Source: Prauserella_A sp040635515
Lineage (GTDB): Bacteria; Actinomycetota; Actinomycetes; Mycobacteriales; Pseudonocardiaceae
DNA: 64,000 nucleotides
Assembly: GCA_040635515.1 (NCBI GenBank)
Contig: JBEYHY010000001.1
Coordinates: 372,001 to 436,000, forward strand
Direction: 5' to 3'
This document shows, in pieces, positions 15,787 to 24,684 of this stretch. The position numbers and the translations under genes were made by a program. The stretch's first letter is position 1; every line of letters starts with the position of its first letter. Below the pieces are notes generated by a model. That model saw nothing but the letters and a program-made list of their open reading frames with translations, made no database searches and was not told the origin of the DNA.

Positions 15787-17402
15787 CTCCGGTCGTTCAC
15801 CCCTCACCGGAAGATCTCTGCCGGGGGCACCTTCGTGACGGTATGCGTGTGCACGTCGCCTCGACGATGTCGAGACCCAACGCACTGGTACTCGCCATGG
15901 CGCGGGTGTTCCGGGGCGTGGCGACCTTCGAGATCAGCTCGAATGCTTTCCACGGAAACATGCACGCGCTCACGATGGCCGGGATCGTTCGGCACGCCAT
16001 CACCTGCTTCGCGGGGGACACCTATCCCTCCTCCCAGCCGAACCCGCTCTATTCGGGGCTTCCGGGGGGAGACCCGTTCCCCGTCGAGGAGTGGAGCCTG
16101 CTGTCGCTGCTGCAACGCCTGATCGCCGGTGCCACAGGGATCCCGTTCGCGGTTACCACTTCTCTGGTGGGATCGGACCTGAACCGGAACCTCCCGCTCG
16201 TGGAGCGCGGCGGGCGGCGGGCCGTTCTCGTCCCCGCGTTACGTCCGGACATCACGCTGGTCCACGCGACATGCGCGGACCGGGTGGGGAACCTCTACCT
16301 GAACGGGCCTGGTGGTGAAGGCTGGTGGGGCGCGATGGCCGCGCGTGACGGTGTTCTCGCCACGGTGGAGAAGATCGTCGACACCCCACCTCTGGAAGGC
16401 AGATCCATCCCGGCTGACCGCGTTCTGGGCATCGCCGTGCGTGCGTTCGGGGCTCATCCACAGGGACTGCCCGCATGGCCCGAATGTCACTTCGAGGGAT
16501 ACCAGGACGACTACGAGTATCTCGCCGAACTCGCCCGCAGCTGCCGGACAGCGGAGGAACGAGCCGCCTGGGTTCACGACAAGCTCGTGGCAGCACCGGA
16601 GCGGCACGATGGCGAGACCGCCGGGTGCTCCAGCACACCCGCGCCATCCGTCGTCGCCGCGGGAGCCCCGTCCTGGCGGGAAAAACACATCGTTCTCGCG
16701 GCTCGCGCGATTGGCGACCGTGTGCTGGAAGCCGGCTACGGCACGATCCTCGCCGGAATCGGCACCGCCCACGTCGCGGCGTGGCTGGCCGCCGAGCGTC
16801 TGGGTGCCGTTGGCGAACGGGTCCAGGTACATGCCGAGCTGGGGTTGATCGACATGCGCCCCGCGGCCGGTGATGTCTTCCTATTCTCCCAGCGTCACGT
16901 TGCTCGCTGCCGGACGTATGGGGACAGCCTGGATGTTCTCGGTGCGCTGGTCTCAGGCGGAAGCGGCAAAGCGCTGGCCGTCCTTTCGGCGGGTGAGATC
17001 GACGCCGAGGGCCGGATCAACAGCAGCCGTACCGCGGACGGAGGGTATTTCGTCGGATCCGGCGGGGCCAACGATTTCGCGAGCCACCTTGAGACGCTCG
17101 TGGTGGCCCCGGCATCTCCACGAAGGCTCGTGCCGAACGTCAGCTTCACGACGTGTCCTGGTGACAACGTGCGCACCGTGGTGACCCAGTACGGCCGGCT
17201 CGGCAGGCAAGACCCGAGCGAGAGCTTCCGGCTCCACACCTGGCTGCCTCCCGACGACACGCCGGACGCGGATCCGGTCGCCACGATGCGATCGCGGACG
17301 CGCTGGCCGGTTCCGGACAGCAGGCCCGAACCAGAGAAGCCGGTCACCGACGACGAGCTGGCCGCGCTACGAAAGCTCGATCCGGAAGGGGTATACCGAT
17401 GA
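15783..17402 (+). CDS. family I CoA-transferase, fused alpha and beta subunits
   Basis: The 539-residue protein joins both halves of a family I CoA-transferase. The N-terminal alpha half (about 1-265) carries the glutaconate-CoA-transferase-like fold. The beta half holds the catalytic E-x-G motif at Glu352 (H-A-E-L-G) and ends with G-S-G-G-A-N-D-F-A-S. About 60 residues of low-similarity linker lie between the halves. Such enzymes move CoA between carboxylates; the IpdAB relatives of steroid catabolism instead open a ring by hydrolysis. Which applies is not decidable from sequence. GTG 15783 overlaps the ketosynthase stop, and the stop overlaps the next ATG. Confidence 0.8.
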   Translation: MTPVVHPSPEDLCRGHLRDGMRVHVASTMSRPNALVLAMARVFRGVATFEISSNAFHGNMHALTMAGIVRHAITCFAGDTYPSSQPNPLYSGLPGGDPFPVEEWSLLSLLQRLIAGATGIPFAVTTSLVGSDLNRNLPLVERGGRRAVLVPALRPDITLVHATCADRVGNLYLNGPGGEGWWGAMAARDGVLATVEKIVDTPPLEGRSIPADRVLGIAVRAFGAHPQGLPAWPECHFEGYQDDYEYLAELARSCRTAEERAAWVHDKLVAAPERHDGETAGCSSTPAPSVVAAGAPSWREKHIVLAARAIGDRVLEAGYGTILAGIGTAHVAAWLAAERLGAVGERVQVHAELGLIDMRPAAGDVFLFSQRHVARCRTYGDSLDVLGALVSGGSGKALAVLSAGEIDAEGRINSSRTADGGYFVGSGGANDFASHLETLVVAPASPRRLVPNVSFTTCPGDNVRTVVTQYGRLGRQDPSESFRLHTWLPPDDTPDADPVATMRSRTRWPVPDSRPEPEKPVTDDELAALRKLDPEGVYR

Positions 17403-18400
17403 GTCCGATCGCTCCGGCTCATGTTGTCCTCGCGGGTGTCGGTCACGATTTTCCCGGCCAGCCGGTGGGTAACGACTTCTTCGAAACCGAGCACCCCGGC
17501 CTCGGAGTCGACGACGCTTGGATCCGCGCGCACACGGGTGTGGGAAGCCGGCATTGGGCCAGGCCAGGGGAACACCACGTCGACCTCGCCGAGCGCGCCG
17601 CCGCGATGGCGCTCAAGGACGCGGGTCTCGACGCGTCCGATGTGGACGTCATAGTCGGAACCAGCGCCACGGCGAGGCCGAGAGTCAATCCGACCACCGC
17701 GGGCAATCGGTACATGGATCTCGCGCTTCCGTTGCAGTCGAGGCTGGGGGTCCGCAACGCCTTCGCGTTCGATGTCACCGGAGTCGCCTGTGCCGGCTTC
17801 TTGCACGGAAGTGTCGTGGCACAGGGACTTCTGGCTCAGCCAGGGGTAGAAACGGTGCTCGTCGTCTGTGCCGAAGACCCGCGACCGATCCTCAATTTCG
17901 GCTATCGCAACGCGACGTTGTTCGGGGGAGGGGCCGCCGCCGGGGTCTGGCGCCGGACGTCCGGTGCCGCCGGGTTGGAATGTGCCGTCCTGCGTGCGGA
18001 TGGTGAACATTACGAGGCTTTCGACATCGACGACGACGACAAGATGATCATGAAAGGAAAAGTTGTCGGTGATCTTGCTCCCCGCTGTCTTGAAGAGGTC
18101 ACCCGGGAAGTACTGCTCCGCAATGGCAGCAGCCTGGACGACATCGACTGGATCATCCCGCACCAGGGCAACATTCACATCATCCAGGACGTGGGAACGC
18201 TGCTGGACCTGCGTCCCGAGCGCGTTCTGGTCAACATCGACCGCAGGGGAAACACCTCAAGTGTCAGCGTTCCCGGTTGTCTTTCGGAGTACGTGCACCG
18301 CGGGGTGATCCGGCGCGGCCAGCGGATTCTGGCGATGAGCATCGGCCGAGGTTTCAGCTGGGGATCGATGATCTTCCACTACGGCGCACCCCTGTCCTGA
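17399..18400 (+). CDS. 3-oxoacyl-ACP synthase III-like enzyme (first of a pair)
   Basis: This 333-residue FabH/KAS III-type enzyme keeps the full triad: Cys131 (V-A-C-A-G-F), His255 (I-P-H-Q-G-N) and Asn285 (R-R-G-N-T-S-S). Housekeeping FabH is about 315-330 residues. Here the company of catabolic CoA genes and a second FabH-like gene right after it argue for a special condensation or thiolysis. It also has an unusual acidic stretch E-A-F-D-I-D-D-D-D-K around residue 206. It overlaps the CoA-transferase stop by four bases (ATGA). Confidence 0.85.
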   Translation: MSPIAPAHVVLAGVGHDFPGQPVGNDFFETEHPGLGVDDAWIRAHTGVGSRHWARPGEHHVDLAERAAAMALKDAGLDASDVDVIVGTSATARPRVNPTTAGNRYMDLALPLQSRLGVRNAFAFDVTGVACAGFLHGSVVAQGLLAQPGVETVLVVCAEDPRPILNFGYRNATLFGGGAAAGVWRRTSGAAGLECAVLRADGEHYEAFDIDDDDKMIMKGKVVGDLAPRCLEEVTREVLLRNGSSLDDIDWIIPHQGNIHIIQDVGTLLDLRPERVLVNIDRRGNTSSVSVPGCLSEYVHRGVIRRGQRILAMSIGRGFSWGSMIFHYGAPLS

Positions 18401-18420
18401 TCCCCGGCCGAAAGGTTGTC

Positions 18421-19401
18421 ATGATGGCGAAAACGAGTACTCGCGGGCCGCGCTGGGCGGATGCCGGTATCGCACTCACCGGATTCGGGCTCTACTACCC
18501 GGCTGAGATGATCGCCAACGAGGCTGATTCCACTGAAACCGGCAACGACATCGACGCCAGGGTATTGGGAAACGTGTCCGTCCGGTCTCGTCATCGCAGT
18601 GACGACACCGAGACGATTCCTTTCATGGCCGCCGAGGCCGGCAGGCAGGCGATCAAGGACGCTGGTATCGAACCGGCGGACCTCGATGTCATCGTGCTCT
18701 CCAACTGGACCACACCGGCTTACACCCCCGATCACGGGCCACAGACGGCGGCATTGCTGGGGATCCCGGAGACGTTCGCGTTCGATGTCGCTGGCGCGTG
18801 CGTGGGCTTTCTGCACGGTGTCCAGACCGCGGCAGCCTACCTTCGGGCGGCGCCGGAGACCGGATACGCGCTGGTGGTCTGTTCGGAGCAGTTCAGCCGA
18901 CGGGTTCGCCCTGGAAGCAGGGGAGAACTCGTCTGCTCCGACGCCGCGGGCGCGGTCGTGCTCACCAAGAGCGCCGACCAGCACGGGCTCATCGACATCG
19001 TGCTGCACAGTGACGGATCGCGTGCGGACGTGATCAGCGCCCGGCCGCCGAAGGGCTGGGTTCGCAGCCAGGAGAGCCTTCCTGATCACGCGGCGGCGAG
19101 CCTGGTCGAGGCTTGCGCCGAGGTGCTGGGACACTGCGCGGTGAGCATGGAGGACGTCGACTGGGTCGTGCCGCACCCCGGTACCGATGTCGTGCACCGC
19201 AGAGTGCGCCAGGAACTGGAGGTCCCGGACGAGAAGTTCGTGGTCAATTTCGCCCGGCGTGGCAACACCTCAAGCGCGTCGATTCCGATCGTGCTGGCGG
19301 AGGAAATGGCGGCGGGCCGGTTCCGGCCCGGTGATCTTGTGCTGAGTCCGGCGATCGGTGCCGGCTGGTACTACGGCGCGATGCTCTACCGGCTGTGCTG
19401 A
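18421..19401 (+). CDS. 3-oxoacyl-ACP synthase III-like enzyme (second of a pair)
   Basis: The second FabH-like enzyme has 326 residues, with Cys127 (G-A-C-V-G-F), His252 (V-P-H-P-G-T) and Asn282 (R-R-G-N-T-S-S). The normal His-Gln-Gly-Asn segment is changed to His-Pro-Gly-Thr, which should alter the pocket next to the catalytic His. The ATG at 18421 is used because GAAAGG lies upstream; the longer frame runs into the previous gene. Two adjacent, clearly different KAS III paralogues suggest either a heterodimer or two successive steps. Confidence 0.84.
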   Translation: MMAKTSTRGPRWADAGIALTGFGLYYPAEMIANEADSTETGNDIDARVLGNVSVRSRHRSDDTETIPFMAAEAGRQAIKDAGIEPADLDVIVLSNWTTPAYTPDHGPQTAALLGIPETFAFDVAGACVGFLHGVQTAAAYLRAAPETGYALVVCSEQFSRRVRPGSRGELVCSDAAGAVVLTKSADQHGLIDIVLHSDGSRADVISARPPKGWVRSQESLPDHAAASLVEACAEVLGHCAVSMEDVDWVVPHPGTDVVHRRVRQELEVPDEKFVVNFARRGNTSSASIPIVLAEEMAAGRFRPGDLVLSPAIGAGWYYGAMLYRLC

Positions 19402-19412
19402 AAGGACGACGA

Positions 19413-20207
19413 GTGAACGACTTCGGAGCTCCTGCCGTCCTTGTGGTAGGTGGTACCAGCGGAATCGGGCTCGCGACGGTGTTGAAACTGGCCGCGGCGG
19501 GCCGCCCCGCGATCGCCGCCGCACGAGATGAAACGAAGCTGGCGGCTGTCGCCGAGATCGCACGGGACAAGGATCTTCCCGTCAGCTGCCATCATGTCGA
19601 CGCGAGCAGCGCCGAGAGCGTGGACGCGCTCTTCCGCGATCTCGCCGACGTTCCGATTCTCGGCTGCGTGAACACGGCGGGTCGCAATTTGTCCCGGCGG
19701 CTGATCGCCCCGCCTTCGGCACCAAAAGGGGATTGGCGGGAACACACCGAGCGAGAATGGCAGGACGTCATCGGGCTTTGCCTGACCGGCACCTTCCTCG
19801 TCGGCCGCGCGGCCGCGCGCACGTGGGCCGGGCAAGGCAGAGGCGGGGTCCTGGTGACCATCGCGAGTTCCACGTGGCAAGGCTCCTGGGGGCAAAGCGC
19901 CTACGCCGCGGCCAAAGCCGGGGTTGTCTCGCTCACCCGCAGCTGGGCTCTGGAACTCGCGGATTTCGGCATTCGGGTGGTGTGTGTCGCGCCGGGTGTC
20001 GTCGATGGAAGGGCCCTCCGGGACAAGGCCGCTGCCAGGCCCGCGCATGCGGACTACATGGAGCGCCTGCGCCAGGGGATTCCGTTGCGGCGCTTCGCTT
20101 CCGAGGACGAGGTGGTCGCGAGTGTGCTGCACGCGTTGGACAACGAATACCTGACCGGAACAGTTCTGGAGGTGCACGGTGGCGGTTTCCCCAACCGAAT
20201 CGTTTGA
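19413..20207 (+). CDS. SDR-family oxidoreductase
   Basis: The 264-residue short-chain dehydrogenase has the cofactor motif V-G-G-T-S-G-I-G, N-T-A-G and the catalytic Y-A-A-A-K with an upstream Ser (I-A-S-S-T). GTG 19413 is favoured over GTG 19395, because AAAGGA stands six bases upstream. Likely it oxidises or reduces a 3-hydroxy/3-oxoacyl-CoA made by the neighbouring condensing enzymes. Its last 29 bases overlap the next SDR gene. Confidence 0.82.
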   Translation: MNDFGAPAVLVVGGTSGIGLATVLKLAAAGRPAIAAARDETKLAAVAEIARDKDLPVSCHHVDASSAESVDALFRDLADVPILGCVNTAGRNLSRRLIAPPSAPKGDWREHTEREWQDVIGLCLTGTFLVGRAAARTWAGQGRGGVLVTIASSTWQGSWGQSAYAAAKAGVVSLTRSWALELADFGIRVVCVAPGVVDGRALRDKAAARPAHADYMERLRQGIPLRRFASEDEVVASVLHALDNEYLTGTVLEVHGGGFPNRIV

Positions 20208-21027
20208 TTCGACCCAAGCCAAATACCCCTTCGAAGGCAGCGTGGCTCTGGTCACCGGAGCTGGAAGTGGCATCGGACTGAGCATCGCGACGAAACTCGC
20301 TGCCGACGGTGCCGCGGTCGCGCTCCTCGGACGCGGTGAGGAACGGCTTCGTACTGCGGAGAAACAGATCCTCGCCGAGGGCGGAACCGCCTTCGCGCAC
20401 CCCGCTGACGTGCGCGATCTGGAGTCTGTGCGCCGGGCCGTCGCGACCGTGGAACGCGCGCTCGGTCCTGTCGACTTCGCGGTGAACAACGCGGGAACCG
20501 CCGCTGGGCAGAAGTACCTGTGCGAGCAGGACGAGGACGCGTGGCTACGGACGATGGACACCAATCTGAACGGTACGTTCCGGTTATGCCGTGCCGTCGT
20601 TCCAGGGATGATGGAACGGGCACGGGGTGCGATCGTCGTGATCTCCAGTGCCGCTGGAAAGCGAGGAGTGCCGGCCAACACGGCCTACGCGGCCTCGAAA
20701 TGGGGGATCAACGGCCTCGTCCGCTCGCTGGCGCTGGAAACCGGGCCGTCCGGAGTGCGGGTCAACGCGATCTGCCCTGCCTTCACCGACACGGATATGG
20801 TCAGCGACGAATCGCTGTACGGCAAGGACTTCATGGACAGTGTCCGCCGGAACGCGGGCCCTGCCGACCTGACCTGGGAGCGGTACTGGCGAAGCACCGT
20901 GCGGGCGAGCGCGTTGAAACACCTCATCGAACCGGGCGAAATCGCCGAACTGACCGCGTTCTTGCTCAGCGGCGCCGCTCGGTCGATCACCGGTGAATCG
21001 TTCTCGATCGACTGCGGCACGCCATGA
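20179..21027 (+). CDS. SDR-family oxidoreductase
   Basis: This classical SDR of 282 residues has an N-terminal extension of about 20 residues before T-G-A-G-S-G-I-G, then N-N-A-G and the catalytic Y-A-A-S-K. A longer loop (about 215-245) precedes the C-terminal substrate lid. The start GTG 20179 has GGAGG at the right distance and lies inside the end of the upstream SDR gene, a sign of coupled translation. Substrate unknown; probably an acyl-CoA intermediate of this cluster. Its stop overlaps the racemase ATG. Confidence 0.82.
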   Translation: MAVSPTESFDSTQAKYPFEGSVALVTGAGSGIGLSIATKLAADGAAVALLGRGEERLRTAEKQILAEGGTAFAHPADVRDLESVRRAVATVERALGPVDFAVNNAGTAAGQKYLCEQDEDAWLRTMDTNLNGTFRLCRAVVPGMMERARGAIVVISSAAGKRGVPANTAYAASKWGINGLVRSLALETGPSGVRVNAICPAFTDTDMVSDESLYGKDFMDSVRRNAGPADLTWERYWRSTVRASALKHLIEPGEIAELTAFLLSGAARSITGESFSIDCGTP

Positions 21028-22130
21028 CGGGGCCGCTCGCGGGACTGAGGGTCGTCGAGCTTGGCGGAATCGGACCTGGGCCGCACGCCGGGATGCTGCT
21101 CGCCGACCTCGGTGCCGACGTCGTCCGGATCGAGCGGCCTGCCGGGGGTTTGCGGGTGATTCCCAACGGCACGCGAGACTGGATGATGCGCGGGCGGCGA
21201 TCGGTGAGCGCGAACGTGAAGGAAGCCGAGGGGCACCGGCTGGCGAGTAGTCTGATCGACCGCGCGGACGTGGTCATCGAGGGCTTCCGGCCAGGGGTCG
21301 CGGAGCGGCTCCGGCTCGGGCCCGCCGAATGCCGGAACCGTAATCCCAGGCTCGTTTATGCCCGGATCACCGGCTGGGGGCAGCAAGGGCCACTGGCGCG
21401 GCGAGCCGGTCACGACATCAACTACATCGCTCTCACCGGAGTACTGCACGCGATCGGAACGGCGGGCGGGCGGCCTACGCCGCCGCTCAACCTGGTCGGT
21501 GATTTCGCGGGCGGCTCGCTGTATCTGGTGCTCGGTGTGCTTGCCGCGCTGCTGGAACGCGAGGCATCGGGTCAGGGACAGGTGGTGGAGGCCGCGGTCG
21601 TCGATGGCACTTCTTCGCTGGCGCAAGGGTTCTGGGCGCTGCGGGCCGCGGGGGAGTGGAGGGACGAACCGGCATCCAATCTGCTGGACACCGGGGCGCC
21701 GTTCTATGACACGTATGCTTGCGCGGACGGGCGTTATGTAGCGGTGGGAGCACTTGAGCCGCAGTTCTACGCGGAGCTCCTGCACGGTCTGGGGCTCGCC
21801 GATGCCGGCTTGCCCGACCAGATGGACCGCTCGCGCTGGCCGATTCTGCGCGAACGGTTCGCCGAAGCCTTCGGCAGCCGTGGGCGAGACGAATGGACGC
21901 GGATCTTCCAGGGCACCGATGCCTGCGTGACACCGGTGTTGTCGTTCGCGGAAGCGGCGTTCGATCCGCACCTGAGGGAACGCGGCACGATCGTCGACGT
22001 GGACGGCGTGGAGCAGGCCGTGCCCGCACCCCGGTTTTCCCGGACCAAGCCGGGAAATCCCAGGCGTCCACCGGATTCGGGTGCCGACAACGCGGCCGTG
22101 CTGGCCGACTGGGGCGTGTCTGAAATGTGA
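21024..22130 (+). CDS. alpha-methylacyl-CoA racemase-like CaiB/BaiF family protein
   Basis: This 368-residue family III CoA-transferase fold closely follows alpha-methylacyl-CoA racemase. His130 (A-G-H-D-I-N-Y-I) and Asp160 (N-L-V-G-D-F-A-G-G-S) are spaced exactly as the catalytic His126/Asp156 pair of the mycobacterial enzyme. The segment G-A-P-F-Y-D-T-Y..D-G-R-Y-V-A-V-G-A-L-E-P-Q-F-Y is racemase-typical. It would interconvert 2R and 2S methyl-branched acyl-CoAs before beta-oxidation, so the pathway probably handles an alpha-methyl-branched intermediate, as in isoprenoid or sterol side-chain breakdown. ATGA overlap with the upstream SDR. Confidence 0.85.
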   Translation: MTGPLAGLRVVELGGIGPGPHAGMLLADLGADVVRIERPAGGLRVIPNGTRDWMMRGRRSVSANVKEAEGHRLASSLIDRADVVIEGFRPGVAERLRLGPAECRNRNPRLVYARITGWGQQGPLARRAGHDINYIALTGVLHAIGTAGGRPTPPLNLVGDFAGGSLYLVLGVLAALLEREASGQGQVVEAAVVDGTSSLAQGFWALRAAGEWRDEPASNLLDTGAPFYDTYACADGRYVAVGALEPQFYAELLHGLGLADAGLPDQMDRSRWPILRERFAEAFGSRGRDEWTRIFQGTDACVTPVLSFAEAAFDPHLRERGTIVDVDGVEQAVPAPRFSRTKPGNPRRPPDSGADNAAVLADWGVSEM

Positions 22131-22173
22131 TCCAGGGCACTCGCGTGAAGGAACGGGTCGACACGTAAGATGT

Positions 22174-22185
22174 ATGAACGATCAT
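22174..22185. promoter_or_regulatory. operator copy 1: ATGAACGATCAT
   Basis: This near-perfect 12-base dyad lies 31 bases upstream of the TetR start, extended on both sides to TATGA-ACGA-TCATA. It is one of five copies in 22-32 kb. Its position suggests autoregulation of the TetR gene. Confidence 0.7.
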
Positions 22186-22215
22186 ATAGGCCCTGGCTTA
22201 TCGACGAGGTGTGGA

Positions 22216-22833
22216 ATGCCGGTACAGGTGAAATCGCGGGTCAAATCCGATCAGCATCCTCGGGTGCGGCTACAGGAGGCGGGCACGCGCTTGTTTTACA
22301 ACAAGGGCTTCCACGCCACATCGGTTCGGGATATCACCGAGGCGTGCGGCCTCACTCCTGGCGCGCTCTACAACCACTTCGGCTCCAAGGAACAACTGCT
22401 GCACGCGATCATCATGGACGGGCACGCGGTGCTCGGGCGTGAGTTCGCCGCCGTGTCGGAAAAGCAACCGCCCGTCCCGCAGTTGCGCGCGTTGATCGAA
22501 GTGTTCGTCCTGCACCACACGCGTTTCCGGAAGGAAGCGATGGTCGGCGACGCCTGGCGAGCGCTGGACGAGACGCACCGCAACGAGGTTCGCGAACTCC
22601 GGCTCGGAATCCGCAGCAGGGTCAGGGAGGTCATCCAGGCCGGACTCGCTTCCGGTGTTTTCACCGTCCCGGGTGTGCCGGGGGGCGACGCGGCCCAGTT
22701 CGCGGCAACGGCCGCGCTGGACATGGGCTTCCGGGTATCCAGCTGGTTCGACCCGGACGGTCCGGTGTCCGATGCCGCTTTCGCTTCGTTCTATGCCGAA
22801 TTCGTTCTTCGCGCGGTGACTCACGCGGGCTGA
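22216..22833 (+). CDS. TetR-family transcriptional regulator (likely regulator of the ATGAACGNTCAT regulon)
   Basis: The 205-residue regulator has an N-terminal helix-turn-helix (about 12-57, with T-S-V-R-D-I-T-E-A-C-G-L-T-P-G-A-L-Y-N-H-F). The C-terminal ligand domain resembles the TetR_C group found with fatty-acid and sterol genes. ATG 22216 gives the usual short N-terminal tail; upstream in-frame codons run into the racemase gene. An operator copy lies in its own promoter and four more stand before neighbouring genes, so it is the best candidate for their repressor. Ligand unknown; an acyl-CoA of the pathway is likely. Confidence 0.82.
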   Translation: MPVQVKSRVKSDQHPRVRLQEAGTRLFYNKGFHATSVRDITEACGLTPGALYNHFGSKEQLLHAIIMDGHAVLGREFAAVSEKQPPVPQLRALIEVFVLHHTRFRKEAMVGDAWRALDETHRNEVRELRLGIRSRVREVIQAGLASGVFTVPGVPGGDAAQFAATAALDMGFRVSSWFDPDGPVSDAAFASFYAEFVLRAVTHAG

Positions 22834-22866
22834 CGGTGCCATCCGAGCTCAGAAAGGCTGGAAGCA

Positions 22867-23829
22867 GTGGGGCAACAGCAGAAATCCGTTGTTGACATGT
22901 CGGGGATGATCCTGGACCGCGACTGCTGGCGCGCCTATCTGGGAGGATTCGCCGAATACGCGCCGGATTACTTTCTCACTTTCGGTCAGCGGCTGTCGCT
23001 CAGCGCCGGAATCGACCCCCTGGAATTCGCGGCCGTGGCCGAGCGGGATCCGGAGGTGGCGCTGGATCTCCTTCTGGCCTCGGAGTTCTTTGATTTCGAT
23101 CTCGACGCTCATGCCGCGCTCCTTCGCGCGGACGGCGTGCGCCGACAGGTCATCCACAGCAGCATGCGCCTGCTGCCTGGCGGTGGCATGGTCAACGACA
23201 GGATCGCCGAGTTCGGAGCCAAGTATCCGGACCTGCTCGTCCCGTGGGGCAGCGTCAATCTGGCCGACCCGCGTGCGGCGATCGCCGAGCTGCACCGATG
23301 CGTCGGCGAACTGGGGATGAAGGGCGTCTCGGTGACGCACTTCCTCGATGTGGCTGACCCGCTCTCGGAAGGCGCGGACGAGTTCTACGGCGAGGTCGAG
23401 GCACTGGGCGTGCCGCTGTGGGTCCACAACGGACACAACCTGTCAAGGCGGGTTCCGGTGGACTGGTGCTGCTGGCGTCAGCTCGACGTGATCGCCAGCC
23501 GTCACCCCGATCTCGTTCTGATCGCGGGGCACGGTGGCTGGCCGTGGGTGCTTGAGACGATCGCGCTGTGTCAGCGGCATCCGAACGTCTACCTTGAGTT
23601 CTCCACGCATCGGCCACGGCACATGGCGCGGTCCGGCTCCGGTTGGGAGCCGTTGTTCGCGCATGGTGCGAGCACGGTCCGGCACAAGATCCTCTTCGGT
23701 AGTGTCGAGTGGGTGCACGGCATGACCGTGGGCGAACTGGTCGCCGAGTTCGGCGGGCTTGACGTGTCCCCTCGCGTTCTCGACGCGTGGTTGCACGACA
23801 ACGGTGCCCGGTTGCTCGGTCTCGACTAG
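22867..23829 (+). CDS. amidohydrolase 2-family protein with incomplete metal site
   Basis: This 320-residue TIM-barrel protein of the amidohydrolase_2/decarboxylase family (PF04909) has W-V-H-N-G-H-N and I-A-G-H-G-G-W-P-W, which carry the mid-barrel His residues. The N-terminal H-x-H metal motif usual in the family is missing, and the late Asp position reads F-G-S-V-E-W instead of F-G-S-D-x-P. It may therefore bind metal differently or act as a metal-free hydratase or decarboxylase. AGAAAGG precedes GTG 22867. It lies between the TetR gene and an SDR operon and probably belongs to the same pathway. Confidence 0.75.
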   Translation: MGQQQKSVVDMSGMILDRDCWRAYLGGFAEYAPDYFLTFGQRLSLSAGIDPLEFAAVAERDPEVALDLLLASEFFDFDLDAHAALLRADGVRRQVIHSSMRLLPGGGMVNDRIAEFGAKYPDLLVPWGSVNLADPRAAIAELHRCVGELGMKGVSVTHFLDVADPLSEGADEFYGEVEALGVPLWVHNGHNLSRRVPVDWCCWRQLDVIASRHPDLVLIAGHGGWPWVLETIALCQRHPNVYLEFSTHRPRHMARSGSGWEPLFAHGASTVRHKILFGSVEWVHGMTVGELVAEFGGLDVSPRVLDAWLHDNGARLLGLD

Positions 23830-23879
23830 GGCGGGTCGGTCCGGCACAGGCCTTGACGCATTTTCAGCCTCTGATATAA

Positions 23880-23891
23880 ATGAACGTTCAT
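23880..23891. promoter_or_regulatory. operator copy 2: ATGAACGTTCAT
   Basis: This perfect 12-base palindrome lies 26 bases upstream of the SDR gene at 23917, next to an AT-rich TATAAA stretch that may be part of the promoter. It is the best copy of the five and a good reference for the consensus. Confidence 0.75.
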
Positions 23892-23916
23892 AGAGAACGT
23901 GAGTTAGGGGCTGCCG

Positions 23917-24666
23917 ATGACGACGCTTCTTGAGGGACGTGCGGCGCTGATCACCGGAGCGGGCCGTGGTATCGGTGCGGCTATCGCCACCCGGCTCGCC
24001 ACCGAGGGAGCGAGGGTCGCGGTCAACGACCTGGACGAGGAAGCGGCGACCGCGACCGTCGATCGCATCCGGAGCGCCGGCGGGCAGGCAATCGTGGTCC
24101 CGGGAGACATCGCGGACGCGGACAAGGCCAGAGAAATCGTGGCGGTGGCCGCGGAAGGGTTGGCCGGTCTCGACATCCTGGTCAACAACGCCGGACTCGT
24201 CTACCGGCTGCCGTTTCGTGAGTTCACCGAACGGCACTGGGACCGGGTACTGAGCGTGAATCTCAAGGCGCCGTTCGTGCTGAGCCAGGCGGCTGTCGAC
24301 CACCTGGCCGCCGGCGGTCACGGCGCGATCATCAACATCTGCTCGGTCGCGGTCATCGGGTTCTTCCGGCAGATCGCCTACGACGCGTCCAAGGGCGGAC
24401 TGCTCAGTCTCACCCGGTCGCTGGCCGTCGAACTCGGCAGGGAGGGAATCCGGGCCAATGCCATCGCGCCCGGGTTCATCGACACCGATATCGGTCAAAC
24501 CGGTGATCTGGACCGGATCGGCCAGAAGACCGTGGCCACGCTTCCACTCGCGCGTATGGGCCAGCCCGACGACATCGCCGGTGCCGCCGCGTGGCTGGCC
24601 TCCGACCAAGCAGGGTATGTCACCGGCCAGGTGATGTTCGTCGACGGCGGATGGGTTCGCAACTGA
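23917..24666 (+). CDS. SDR-family oxidoreductase (FabG-like)
   Basis: The 249-residue classical SDR has T-G-A-G-R-G-I-G, N-N-A-G and the catalytic Ser plus Y-D-A-S-K. Its length and ending (F-V-D-G-G-W) are those of 3-oxoacyl reductases or 3-hydroxyacyl-CoA dehydrogenases. It is the first gene of a three-gene unit (with the SDRs at 24685 and 25661) headed by an operator copy, so it should be induced with the ligase and thiolase genes downstream. Confidence 0.85.
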   Translation: MTTLLEGRAALITGAGRGIGAAIATRLATEGARVAVNDLDEEAATATVDRIRSAGGQAIVVPGDIADADKAREIVAVAAEGLAGLDILVNNAGLVYRLPFREFTERHWDRVLSVNLKAPFVLSQAAVDHLAAGGHGAIINICSVAVIGFFRQIAYDASKGGLLSLTRSLAVELGREGIRANAIAPGFIDTDIGQTGDLDRIGQKTVATLPLARMGQPDDIAGAAAWLASDQAGYVTGQVMFVDGGWVRN

Positions 24667-24684
24667 GGGGAAAGGACAAGAGAA

